Shown in pieces: positions 12,782-29,535 of a DNA stretch of 64,000 bases. The notes beneath the pieces were generated by a model. It was not told the DNA's origin. It worked only from the letters and a program-made list of their open reading frames with translations, and did no database searches. Each line of letters opens with the position of its first letter. The stretch's first letter is position 1. This DNA is from Gyrodactylus bullatarudis (Eukaryota; Platyhelminthes; Monogenea; Gyrodactylidea; Gyrodactylidae): positions 1 to 64,000 of the forward strand of contig SSNU01000289.1 of the NCBI GenBank assembly GCA_012064415.1, given 5' to 3'. A program made the translations under genes and the position numbers.

Positions 12782-13061
12782 ATTCTTCAATGGAACGAAT
12801 TTTAGAATTTTCGTGCTCACGACATGGAGTATCAACTCTGTAGTCATAGCGACAACAACGGGTTTCTTCGTCAAATCTCGGCTGAAAAAGATGTGCATCG
12901 AATTCAGCGTCACTTTTCTTTGTTTTCCAATGACTACTTACAGATTCGAGGCCGCAATCGCTTCAGTATTATATCCATATCTTGGTAATTGTCACTTCGA
13001 CACGGTCTATGACCTCACTGATATCAGGTCTTTTCTAATAAACTTTGATTCTAATACTTAG
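12782..13061 (+). other. Coding-like, GC-richer island (possible orphan exon)
   Basis: About 200 nt here is close to 45% G+C in a background near 30%. The plus-strand frame is open from a TTTCAG acceptor-like site (exon start 12782) past a possible donor at 12985 (CTTG then GTAATT), through to 13061. The peptide is hydrophobic, contains FFNGTN and a KSRLKKM stretch, and faintly recalls nucleotide-sugar transporters (SLC35A). That resemblance is weak. There is no in-frame ATG near the 5' end and no partner exon was found. It may be an exon of an unrecognised gene, a pseudogene piece or part of a repeat. Confidence 0.2.
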
Positions 13062-15310
13062 AAATCAATAAGACTTTCTCGCATTAATTTTGAAAAAAAC
13101 AGAAATTTCTTCAACACAGTCAATTTTTAGAGTCAAAATTCATCGATTTCCTACTTCATATCAACCAACTCTGGACTACTTTCTGTTAATGTCAAACCTT
13201 GAAATGAAATTTTGACAACCCTGGGATCATTTTCAGTCATTCCTTTATTTGGACATCTTGATAAAACTGTCAAGAACCTGAGGAAATTGAAAAAATTTCA
13301 GTTTTAGGATGATTTCATTCAACAGTTTGAAACCTTTTTGGATTATACTGACATGAAATGAAGATATACATTGTATATAGAGGAAATTCATTTCGATTAG
13401 TAGTTTTGTTGTTGAAAATATCCTGTTATTCCTACCCCCTGTAATAATGATTTCTCTCGATTCAATAAACTTGTGAGGGACACTTTTGAAAATGTCTGTG
13501 CCCATGTGAAAACAGCTGTGCCCTCCTCTGTTATGCTATCGCGCAAAGAAAGAAGAAACAAGAAGAGTGAATCTGTGGTAAACACACAAATTCTACTCTC
13601 TTACACACAGGGATATGTAATATGTTAGTTTTTTTCTCTATGAGAGATCCGAACAGTCATCTTATTCCAATTTACATTTTAAAATTCTGTCTTCAATTCG
13701 AATTTGTATCCTCTTCGCACTATACCAAAGAAGGCATAACAAAACACACTAATAAATATTGAGTGGGGAAATTTATGAAGGAAAAATATCTTGTATATTA
13801 GGGTAATACAAAATTTTTACTTTTCGAATTCATGCGTTCATTTGATATAAAATAAAAGAGAGAGAAAAGTTTCCTATTGAACCTTATGTTTTTAATTTTA
13901 TTTAGATATGCATAATTTCAATTAAAGATGTCAAATTTTCAAATTCGCGTCACTATTTTTCACGAGAAATGATCAATTTTGAATTATTAGACAAGCCTTC
14001 ATCTTTTTGAATTAGTTTTTCATGTCAAATTAATATTAGATATATTCTTGATATACCCTGAAAAAATCCATTCAATTTGGGAAAAATTTACGATTTTAGG
14101 GAAAATGGGAAATGGCATATCAGAACACCAAAATTTTTAAATTTAGTTTTCGGAGCATAGAGAATCTATTTGAGGCATAAAATAGAAAAGTGTTCGGAGA
14201 AAAAAAAAATTTGTCTTTTTCTATTGTATATCAATATCCTTGAATTAAACGAAAAGATTACCTTGAATGAATTAGCAGAAGTAGATTTTATTTTAGGTTT
14301 TTTGGTGACTAGAGATAAAACCTATCCTTTAAGTGCTATCTATAGTCTTTTATTAAAAGAAACTAAGATATCGATTAAATAATGCATCTAAAATACAGGT
14401 GAGCACCGTATTTGTGGAGTGTAAAACTACACCTCCATTCATTTGTGTACATTTGTGTGTATTCACAGTTTTAGATAAATAACTTGTATTTTGAAGTAGG
14501 TCTATCAGGGTCCTGGTATAAATTTTGTCTAAAAATTTCAAAAAGTTGAGATTTTCAGACCAATCGATAAAGAATTAAATTATGATCAGAATGGTATAGT
14601 ATATTATTTATTTTTATAAGCTTAACCCCTTCGAACCCGTTAAAATGCAGCGATCGCCTAAAACTGTTGATTTAGAGGTTGTATATGACCTCTGGGATCG
14701 AAGGGCTTAAAATCAGATTAAAGTTGGTCCAAATGATTTTTCTACATTTTTCATTAATGTCGATTTTAGTGTCAAATGAAAGAGGATAATTACAGGTGAC
14801 TAATACTTTTTTTAAATTTAATTACATCTTTTCTTAACTTTTAACAGTTTCCAAAATACAAAAAAAGTACTTAAAAACATAAATATATTTCCCAAAAGTA
14901 GATTTAATTAGAATAATACGGAAATAGAACAAGACTTTTATTAATTAACAGCATTGGTCCCAAGTTCAGGATGATATTTTTTCTTTAAAATATGTTTTCG
15001 TAATAAATAGGTGAATTTCCAACTTTGAATAGCTCAGAAACTAGAAGTGTCAAAGGAAAGATTCCTTCTACTATCATTATTTTTACTGTATTTTATTAAG
15101 AATTTATTCCTGATGATCTCTGTCTTTCTATCTTATTCATGTTTTTCTCCATTGAAAGGCAAAGAACGGGCTTTCAGTTTTTACAGAATAACTCAAAAAT
15201 TCTATTGTACGATTGCGCCTACAAATGAATTTTTAGGTCATATTTCTTGGAGCCCTATTAATCACCCTGTATAGAGCGAACCTCACGAAAGGGCTGAGCT
15301 ATCCTATATG
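13062..15310. other. Non-coding stretch with repeats
   Basis: No gene recognised. Near 13135-13170 there is a copy of the CTTCATATCAACCAACT motif. The stretch 15050-15145 shares text (AAGAATTTATTC, CTGTCTTTCTATCT) with 53945-54010 in an IFT88 intron, so both are pieces of one dispersed repeat. A TTAA-flanked mini-element inside is listed separately. Confidence 0.5.
14626..14706. mobile_element. 81-bp TTAA-flanked mini-element (piggyBac-type MITE)
   Basis: Bounded on both sides by TTAA (14622-14625 and 14707-14710). Terminal inverted repeats are CCCCTTCGAACCC at the left and, read inward from the right, GCCCTTCGATCCC. The TTAA duplication and C-rich TIR follow the piggyBac rule. It has no coding capacity and would need a transposase supplied in trans. 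Confidence 0.6.
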
Positions 15311-15317
15311 TATTAGA

Positions 15318-16812
15318 CTTGGACGAAATTTTGCAAAATTACTTAAATCGCCCATCGATATGAAAAAAACTAATCTTCAAGTATTTAAATATAATGCCAC
15401 CAAATTTCGCTTCAAAATACCTTTCCATGCTACTCGAATAAGATGAACAAAATTTTGAAAATTTATTTTTTTGTCAAATCTTTTTTCAATTTTTTATTGT
15501 TTTATATTTATAATTTTAACTTGAATTCACATTATTTCTTAACATAAAGTTCTAAAAATTACTTAAATCCTTTTAAAATTGTTTTTTCAAGGGCTCAAAA
15601 CGAAATTTCTCTTATTTTTCATGAATATTACAATTTCGATGGACAAAAAATGTTTTAGAATCAGTGAAAAATGATCTAAAATTAGTTTTATAATAAAATT
15701 TATTAAAACTTAGGTCAATATTAGAATTCTCAGCCATGGTCATCCAAACGTTTCGACGGTGATTGTCTTCACACGCCTTCTTCANNNNNNNNNNNNNNNN
15801 NNNNNNNNNNNNNNNNNNNNNNNNNNNNNNNNNNNNNNNNNNNNNNNNNNNNNNNNNNNNNNNNNNNNNNNNNNNNNNNNNNNNNNNNNNNNNNNNNNNN
15901 NNNNNNNNNNNNNNNNNNNNNNNNNNNNNNNNNNNNNNNNNNNNNNNNNNNNNNNNNNNNNNNNNNNNNNNNNNNNNNNNNNNNNNNNNNNNNNNNNNNN
16001 NNNNNNNNNNNNNNNNNNNNNNNNNNNNNNNNNNNNNNNNNNNNNNNNNNNNNNNNNNNNNNNNNNNNNNNNNNNNNNNNNNNNNNNNNNNNNNNNNNNN
16101 NNNNNNNNNNNNNNNNNNNNNNNNNNNNNNNNNNNNNNNNNNNNNNNNNNNNNNNNNNNNNNNNNNNNNNNNNNNNNNNNNNNNNNNNNNNNNNNNNNNN
16201 NNNNNNNNNNNNNNNNNNNNNNNNNNNNNNNNNNNNNNNNNNNNNNNNNNNNNNNNNNNNNNNNNNNNNNNNNNNNNNNNNNNNNNNNNNNNNNNNNNNN
16301 NNNNNNNNNNNNNNNNNNNNNNNNNNNNNNNNNNNNNNNNNNNNNNNNNNNNNNNNNNNNNNNNNNNNNNNNNNNNNNNNNNNNNNNNNNNNNNNNNNNN
16401 NNNNNNNNNNNNNNNNNNNNNNNNNNNNNNNNNNNNNNNNNNNNNNNNNNNNNNNNNNNNNNNNNNNNNNNNNNNNNNNNNNNNNNNNNNNNNNNNNNNN
16501 NNNNNNNNNNNNNNNNNNNNNNNNNNNNNNNNNNNTGTTTTTTGACAAACTTGTCGTACCACTGAAGAAGGCGTGTGAAGACAATCACCGTCGAAACGTT
16601 TGGATGACCATGGCTGAGAATTCTAATATTGACCTAAGTTTTAATAAATTTTATTATAAAAAAACGTTTTAAATTTGAAAATTTTCACAATTTTGTTTAT
16701 CTTATTCCAGAAGCATGGAAAGGTATTTTGAAGTGAAATTTGGTTGGATTATTTTTAAATAATTGAGGATTAGTTTTTTCATATCGATTGGCGATTATTT
16801 TGCAAAAAAGAG
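15318..16812. mobile_element. Long inverted repeat interrupted by an assembly gap
   Basis: The left arm (about 15318-15784) and right arm (about 16560-16812) are reverse complements, for example CAATCGATATGAAAAAACTA and AAAATACCTTTCCATGCT in matching order. The innermost stretch GAAGAAGGCGTGTGAAGACA abuts the gap on both sides. The left arm carries an extra ~200 nt (about 15480-15690) absent from the right. Positions 15785-16535 are 751 Ns. The centre of the element, perhaps a coding region, is therefore unseen. Confidence 0.75.
15785..16535. other. Assembly gap (751 N)
   Basis: Unsequenced bases. Any open frame drawn across this interval is an artefact. Confidence 0.99.
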
Positions 16813-19800
16813 CTTTATAGACCCTTTATACCCTTAGACTTTTTGTAATTGTAACCCTTAAAATTTTTGAACATCATGAGTCCTCAATCACATGTAATTC
16901 ATTTACAGTAAATAAGAATTTCTGGGAAATTGGAAGAATTTTAACGAAAATCGGATTTGCAAGATTAATTGTTTTTGGTTAAGACATGATAGTCTTTCGA
17001 TTAGAAAATTTGATCTTATCAACTTTTTCTCAATGTCTTGAAATTCATAGGTCTACTTGTTTTATTTACTTTTTTGATCTTTGTGAAAATGATTACATTT
17101 TAGTATTTCAAGTGAAGTTTTCACACTAGTTTTGTGGAATTCCTAACTAAAACCACTTATCAACTTTATTTCATTTTATTTTGTAAGCGTTGTATGAATA
17201 ATAACCATATATCAATGTGTGATAAAATAGGCATTCTTCGAGTCACAATATCATACTGAAATCTTTATAAAAAAGAATATTTAGATGTTCTATTTAAAAA
17301 TCGTGGATTAAAGTATCATAAACCCCTCCTCAGATAGATATTCTATGTGCTTGAAGAAACCATATAGGGGACTTTACTTTCTCATAAAACTGTATTTTAT
17401 TATCAATTTCAGCTGAAGATTTACTATTATAATTATAATAATTATTATAATTCTAAAGGTGGGGAATTGAATATGATTAGGGGGAAGAAAGGTTAGATCA
17501 TACCTACCACTTACTTATCTGGGTTTTTTAGATGTAAATACACATTATTCACATGATTTGTTTTTTCTCGTGGTTCTATTAGTTGATGCCAAAGACATCC
17601 CCCCCTACCCACTATAAAATAAATATGTAATCCTAGTTTTGTGGTAATCTTTTTCTGTCTCTCATAATTTGGTATGATGATGTAAATAAATTAAAATTCT
17701 TATTTTGAAAATTATTCTTCTGCCAAAATAACAAAATTTCATATATGGATTGATTAAAGGGGAAAAATAAAAAATTTAATAACGGCGCGGAGATATGAAA
17801 CACACACGCCTGTCCCCCCCAACCTACGGGTGAATAAATTTTGGTTAGAATATCTATCGATTTGCATTAATTCGTGTTTAACTTGAATTTAACTGGAAAT
17901 GGGTTGTTTTTGGACTTGAATAGATAAAATTAGTAAAACCGTGGTTTTGTTTAAATACTTCAAAATCATTCAATCGACTTTTTCTGAGTAATATTCTTCA
18001 AAGACAGAAACGACCTCTAATAATAATTATTATAATTTAAAACAAATATTTTATTTAGTTTTTATATCTTTACCACTAGCCCGAACTCAGATCGTGTTTT
18101 CTACTAAAAAACCAATAGGGAATTGGGTGATAAATGGGAATGCTGTATTGAAACAATACTATTGATGGGTTATAAATATAACTTGTATTATTTTTAATTT
18201 TAACCCATTCAGTCCAACCTTTAATATTATCCTATCACAATGATATTTAGTATACATTGGTAAAGTATGCAGATTCAATCAGATACCAAAAATAGAAAAA
18301 ATCAGTTCTCATCTTCACAATAATTTTGAGTGTACACTGTATATTTGTCAACATGGTCCCAAGAAATTCAACTACATGTAATTTCTCGGGATTCTTTTAT
18401 CCTTTAAGAATATATAATTCAAGTATCATATAATTATTATTTTTATCCCCGAGAAAATAATTTCATGATAATGAATTACGATTTAGAGTTAAGACGTGAA
18501 AATTTTGGTGTAATGAAAAGAGAAAAGAAATAGATTTACCCAGTGTAATTTCTCAATACAATCAAAAAACATGGGCCGAGTTGATAAATACGACATAATG
18601 GTGTCAATGTATATTGATATGAAAGAAGGAGTGTTAAATGGTAGAAGAAATTATTTCACTGGACAATAAACTCAAGATTGGTGAATCGTTGGTAAATCAG
18701 TAAAAGAGATGGAAATAAAGAGGATATCCGCTCATTTTTTGGAGGCGGATTTTAAAAAATCTTTATTTTTGTATCAATAGATTTTTTATTAGTTAATCGT
18801 ACATATTTGAGTTTAAAAGATTTCTCCATATTATTTTAGGCCAATCTATAGAACATTTTCCCTTCTTGTTTTCTAGTAATTTTTCTGAATGACAAAGAGA
18901 CTTGGGGCTTTTTAACATCGATGAAATGTCATCGGTAATAAAATGACCAACACGATTCAAAGTAAAGTTGGAGAGAATTAAGAGGGAGCAACTGTTCTCT
19001 AATTATAATTTAACCTTATTTTACAAGAATTAGTTTGGATGAAAGGGTTAACTTGACTGCTCCTTTTACTGTAAGTTGTAAGATGTTTTTGAACTCAAAT
19101 TTGAAAAATTAGATCACAATACCAGTGATTTCCTTATTTAGAATCAAGAAATGTTTAGTTTCCAACATCGAAAAAAACTCAACTTAATTAGGGTACACAT
19201 TATCAGGAATTCTCATGAAACCAACAAAAAGTGCTTTTTTTAAGCTCTCATCACCCAGTTTCATCGAGTAGCTATTTAATCTCGAATGAAATCAAAAAAG
19301 AAAATTGACTTTAAATCATGAGTATATCATTTTTATGTGTATTTAATGAATGTATTCAAAAGGTATATTTTGGAATAAATATATGCATCATATCAGTATT
19401 ATTATTATTATAAATGGTTTAAAAGGGAAAAATTTATTTTGAGAACATTGAATATTTCAAGCGCCGAGAACAAGATTCATTGAAGAATTCCGAATGGACG
19501 TTATAATGTTGTCAATATATTAATATCAAGAGTGTAAAATTTTAAGAATGAGGGGAGATGAATAAAAAAAGACAAAAATATGTTTAAATCTCTCTGAGTA
19601 GCTGGTCTCTTTTCTGAAAGTAATAGCGGTTTTTTCTGTATTTATTAATATTTCAGTCTATGTACAAAAGAATTCGAAAAATACAGACATGCATAATGTA
19701 AAAGAGATGGAATATTTTAGTTGAGGGGGGAGGATGGAAACATGATGGTATGAATGTGGTTTGATATTGAATTTAGGAATGAATTAATTAATGGCAGAGA

Positions 19801-19906
19801 CGACAAGAAACCAACAAGACATTGAGAGGCTATCTTGTTGAACAAGGGAAAATGAAAACTAAAATGATCCTAGAATCTGATGAAAGCACAATTTTTCTCT
19901 GGATCA
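16813..19906. other. Non-coding stretch downstream of katanin
   Basis: No gene recognised on either strand. It lies 3' of the katanin stop codon and may contain its 3' UTR. Alternating ATTATAATT runs occur at about 17425-17455, and short pyrimidine- or purine-rich runs at 17595 and 17812. Nothing else can be named. Confidence 0.5.
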
Positions 19907-25418
<5,512 letters not shown>

Positions 25419-25604
25419 GATTTAAAAATTTTCAAAATTCATAATATTAAAACATTTATAAGTAGAAAATGAATCTAAAGTTGTTAAGAAGAAGTTTTGA
25501 AAATAGTTTGAATTCAAAATTTTATGAGTGATTATAATTAACAGTTAATTTTTATTGATTAATTAGTGGATAACATAATTTTAATTTACATTATACTAAT
25601 GCCT

Positions 25605-26005
25605 TTAATTTAATCCACCTCTTTCATAAATTTCTTGATCCATATCTCTTTTTAGCTGACACATGACACACGGAGAGCAGAAGCATGACAGACACCAATC
25701 GTCGATAAAAGATCCCTAAAAATAATTTATTTTTGACTCACCTTTATACCTGCTCTACCTCGGTGTTGAACTCTTAATAAAAATAAGGCCTTGGGCAAAA
25801 AGCAAGAGGAGTAACAAGGTTCATTGTACTGTGAGAATAAGTGACATAGCATGCATGGATTACAAAAAGTTGTTAGACAACATGATTTAGTATCACTGGT
25901 ACAATCGTACAGTCCCGTGTGCCATTCCCTTGTTCCATAAAACTTTGAATCCCAGTATATATTTTCACTGGTTACTCTTGGCTCTTCTGTCACTATTCTG
26001 CTCAT
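25605..26005 (-). CDS. PLAC8-family cysteine-rich protein 1 (cornifelin/PLAC8-like)
   Basis: Exons 26005-25742 and 25715-25605 are joined across a 26-nt intron (GTGAGT...TTTTAG) in phase 0, giving 124 residues. A PLAC8 (Cys-rich) domain covers most of the protein. It starts at WHTGLYDCTSDTKSCCLTTF, continues through NPCMLCHLFSQYN, and ends with SCFCSPCVMCQLKRDMDQEI, the typical CxxC-x-QLxRD motif. PLAC8 proteins are small membrane-associated proteins of diverse roles (cell size, metal handling, differentiation); no specific role is claimed. An ATTAAA hexamer overlaps the stop codon. A homologous gene lies 2.4 kb upstream at 28027-28962; both have a second exon of exactly 111 nt. Confidence 0.88.
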
Positions 26006-26985
26006 CGTTGTTCAAAGTAGAAATGAATTTCACATTTGCGAAATGTATTCTTGTAAGTGAAAAAAATCATGGACTAATTCGATGATTAAATTTCAATTGT
26101 GCAATAGCCAAGTCTGTTCAAAGTAAAAGTCTATTCAAATATGTATTTTCAAATACATTCGTTTAATTCGTAAGGTAAATATCGTAAGTCTACATCTGTA
26201 GAATCAGTGTAAGGAAGAAAATAATACTTTTTTATTTCAATTGCTATAACTGTCTATGTGACTGCTCCAAAATTATTAGAGCATCATTATTCCTAAATTA
26301 AACTTTCAGATTATAGAAATACGATTTACTCATGAGTAGTTAGGAAAAAATACAGTTAATTTTTTGAAATCGAAACATTTTTATTCATATACAGAGTTAT
26401 AGAAATTAGTGATTGTACAAATAAGAGAACAGGGAAAGAGTGTTCAATATACCCAGTGTGGGTCCGAACTCATGATAGAACTTTTATTTTTTGAAAAATC
26501 ATAATTGAGGACGCAAATCTCAAGATTGTAACAGCCTTCTAGTGTGTATTGGTTCGCAGTTCGTTTCAGGTTCAGCGAAAAATTGGGCTTAGCACCCCTA
26601 TCGTGCGTAACCAATCAGCTAATTTCAGAAGAAAGTTAGGAAACAAATAAAAATATGATACTATCTTCTCTCTTGTTATGAAAATCGTTCCCTCAATACC
26701 TGAATATGTTCTACCTTAACTAAAGTGGTAGTAGGCAAGCTGAATGAGGACATTCAGGAGAATTAAAAATTAAATTACCCTTAGATATTGATAGGTCCTT
26801 TCCACACCTAGTACATTGCTTGAAATTAGATCGAGATGGATTGACGACTAAAGACCCAAAATACCTTTCATTGTGACATGGAGAAGACTCGAGATTAATA
26901 AAGATATTTTCTACCAACTATAGTTGCAATTTCTAAGTTGCAAGACTCAAAGATGTCTTTCTCGTAGCATTTTATATATAAGATT
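26006..26985. other. Upstream flank of PLAC8 gene 1 with one arm of an inverted repeat
   Basis: No coding exon recognised. Positions about 26555-26625, with TTCGTTTCAGGTTCAGCGAA and AAATTGGGCTTA, are repeated in inverted orientation at about 27865-27915. The two copies bracket the LINE remnant. Confidence 0.55.
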
Positions 26986-26989
26986 TTTT

Positions 26990-27625
26990 TTATTTGAAAA
27001 CATTAATAAAATAGTTATGATTATCTGGTACATAAATTGAAATAATTGGAATAATCTGAGATATCTTTAGGTTTTTAAAAACGTCAAAATTTAGCTGGAA
27101 TCTATGTCTCAAGGGATGTAGAGTTGTGAGAATAACTGTGAAACCTCTTGAGGAGCGAAGGTGGTAGTTACGGTTGGCAGTAGGCGGGATCTTATGATAG
27201 AGTACAGCAGAAAATGCGATTCTTCTAAGCCATATGGGGTAGAGATCTGCTTTGGCAAGAAGTTGCTTATACGAGTAAGGGGCAAAACATGAACGAAGGA
27301 ATTGAAATTGTAGGTTCTCAGTCTTCTTTATTGTTCCGGCAGGTAGATTTGAGAGAAGGGAGGCAATATACACTGTTTGAATAATAGTAGCCGCAAACTG
27401 GGAGAGTGGACAAATTTTCTAAGAAAATAGGATTTAATTCTTAACGTTTTGAGAATTGTGGAGGCATGAATCGAGGTATCAAGTTTGTTGGAGTAATTTA
27501 GTCCCAAATCCTTGATTTGAGATACAATTAGTGGAATAAGTTCGGGCGCCAAAGTAATTGTGGGAGAGAGGCAGAGTATTTTCGTCTTAGTATGATTCAG
27601 TGATAAGCCAATTTATGAAGGATTC
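26990..27625 (-). pseudogene. Non-LTR retrotransposon (LINE) reverse-transcriptase C-terminal remnant
   Basis: Minus-strand frames read as the end of a LINE reverse transcriptase. First comes SLNHTKTKILCLSP, then an IKDLGLNYSNKLD motif (the usual K-x-LGV-x-x-D-x-x-L), then IKSYFLRKF, YSYKQLLAKADLYPIWLRR and an HLRSSRG stretch. The frame shifts near 27330-27373, and the N-terminal catalytic part with the YxDD box is missing. It is a 5'-truncated, decayed copy, probably of a CR1/jockey-like or RTE-like clade; the clade is not certain. Confidence 0.75.
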
Positions 27626-27849
27626 TCTTTTTCACTCATTATTGATGTTCCTTTGGTTGATTCCCAGATTCTTTTTCCAGTTCTCAATTTTTATCTTGAT
27701 TTAATCCTATGATATGAATACTCTCCATTGAATAGACTGAACATTAACCGAACCATAGACTATAATGTGGATATAGGCAGTTTTATACTAAATAATAGGC
27801 TCGAATAGACCTTACACCATGATCCCCCACTTTTAAGAACTCAAATGAA

Positions 27850-27920
27850 TCTGATTAGCTACGCACAATAGGGGTGGTAAGCCCAATTTTTCGCTGAACC
27901 TGAAACGAACTGCTACCGTG
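27850..27920. repeat. Inverted copy of the 26555-26625 repeat
   Basis: Reads TAAGCCCAATTTTTCGCTGA then ACCTGAAACGAACTG, the reverse complement of the text at about 26555-26600. About 1.3 kb separates the two copies, with the LINE remnant between them. Confidence 0.7.
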
Positions 27921-28026
27921 TATTTTTCATAAAACTAATCTACAATAGCAATAAAATAAAAACTGGCATTTGAATATTGAATGTTTTATTCTTCAACTTT
28001 AACGACTAAAAAGTTTATAGTTTATT

Positions 28027-28962
28027 TCAGTATAATCGTCCGTGCTGCCTTTCTGTCTGGTGGACATCATCGTGTAATCTTTTCATTGTGCAGGGATAGC
28101 AACAAATTAGGCCACAGGTATCATTGAGAATTGTTCCCTTGAAAAAAAACAGTGTATAAAAATAAAAATCAAATAAGGATTTCACAAATATTCAATGTGA
28201 TTTCTCATGTTAAACATGTTTTTGAAAACATCATATTGAAATTAAATTATGGGATAATTTTAATTAATCATAGTGTTTTTATATTGTTCAAACTGATCTT
28301 AATACTCCAAGTAAGCTAAGGAAGTACACCAATCCGATTTAACGACCAAATTTAATATCAGCTGATCACAAAGGGAACTATGAAAAGAAATCAGTCGATT
28401 CTTCAGTTAAAATATCCATCTCACAGAAAAAAGGTTAAACTTTATTAAACTTAAAAGGTATCATCAGCCAGAGAACTTATTCAGTCAAATGAGAATCATA
28501 CAGTAAAGAAGAGATTTTATATAATCTCACATAATGTAGATCTAATCAAATCAAAAGGTTATCACAATCCCTTAGACTTGGATTCTAGATAATTGTAATT
28601 GTATTTGAGAAGAAAATAATATGAATATGAAGGTAACTCTCCTCCAAGCAATGATAACTAAGAATGTAGGGAAAGCTATGAAGTATGCAGTCAAGGATTA
28701 AAAATAAGAGATGACCTACCTTGATCCTCCATCTAGCCCTGTGATAGGTCATGAGAGCAATACTAGAACAGGGCATAAAAATCATGGACGTATTCATTCC
28801 ATATCTTTCCATAATGTTATCCTGAACGCAGGCTGATCCAAAACAATAGTAGCAACAATCAGATGCCTTAAAGTTCTCAGAACGACCAAAATACCAATCC
28901 CTGTAGGCAGGGAATTCCCCATTGGCTCCACTTGGCTGTCGACTCACAACTCTCTGCGGCAT
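28027..28962 (-). CDS. PLAC8-family cysteine-rich protein 2
   Basis: Exons 28962-28720 and 28137-28027 are joined in phase 0 across a 582-nt intron, giving 117 residues. The PLAC8 domain contains ASDCCYYCFGSACVQDNIME in the first half. The second exon carries TCGLICCYPCTMKRLHDDV, matching the family's CCxPC-x-x-x-x-R-x-x-D C-terminal motif. Exon 2 is 111 nt, as in PLAC8 gene 1, and the intron sits at the homologous place, so the two arose by duplication. Their intron sizes differ more than 20-fold (582 versus 26 nt). An AATAAA hexamer begins at the base right after the TGA stop, implying an extremely short 3' UTR. No specific cellular role can be claimed. Confidence 0.85.
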
Positions 28963-29389
28963 AATCGAGACAACTTGTATTGTAATATGAATAAAAGTGA
29001 TGAGTATAATAATTTAAAGTATAATCGAGTCTTTTCATTTTTCTTCTTTCTCGTAATACCAGATTGCATTTGTGTGTGTACCAATCGACATTCTCGCTTT
29101 TTGTGAACAAACAAGATAAAAAAATAAAAGGAAGGATGTGTGGGGTATAGACTCGACATTTCTTCTATCGTCAAAATAACGAGAGAGACATTGGTAGTTG
29201 TGCTATTTGCTCAAATATTTTTTGACATGTCTGTATCAGTGATCCTTTCTAAGACTGAGTCATGAGGATTTAAACTAAAGATTACAGCAGAAAAAAATTA
29301 TGAAATCTGCACTCTTTTATCTTTAAAACTAGACCATTCGGAGTTCTAGTAAATTTATACTTGATTCACACCTCTTCACTATGGTTTGA

Positions 29390-29535
29390 TCGGTCGCCTA
29401 CAAGTAGAGATACATAAAACAGGATATTTTGAGTGCCTTTGATAGCTTTAAAACCCCAATTTCTAACACTTTTAAATTTTACCATTGAAAACACGAGTTA
29501 AACGGTAAACTATAAATGCACCAATGAATTTTTTG
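29390..29535. repeat. Dispersed repeat shared with 605-840
   Basis: CCATTGAAAACACGAGTTAA plus surrounding sequence (AAATTTTACC, AGCTTTAAAA) matches, inverted, the text at about 625-690. GATCGGTCGCCTACAAG here likewise matches the inverted CTTGTAAGCGACCGATC near 825. Confidence 0.6.

Noticed and set aside
13245..13585. Minus-strand frames at 13245-13505 and 13397-13585
   Set aside because: Low-complexity AT-rich translations, overlapping in different frames, with no motif or splice support.
15612..16588. Several long open frames on both strands across 15612-16588
   Set aside because: They exist only because the 751-N gap contains no stop codons. The flanking sequence is an inverted repeat.
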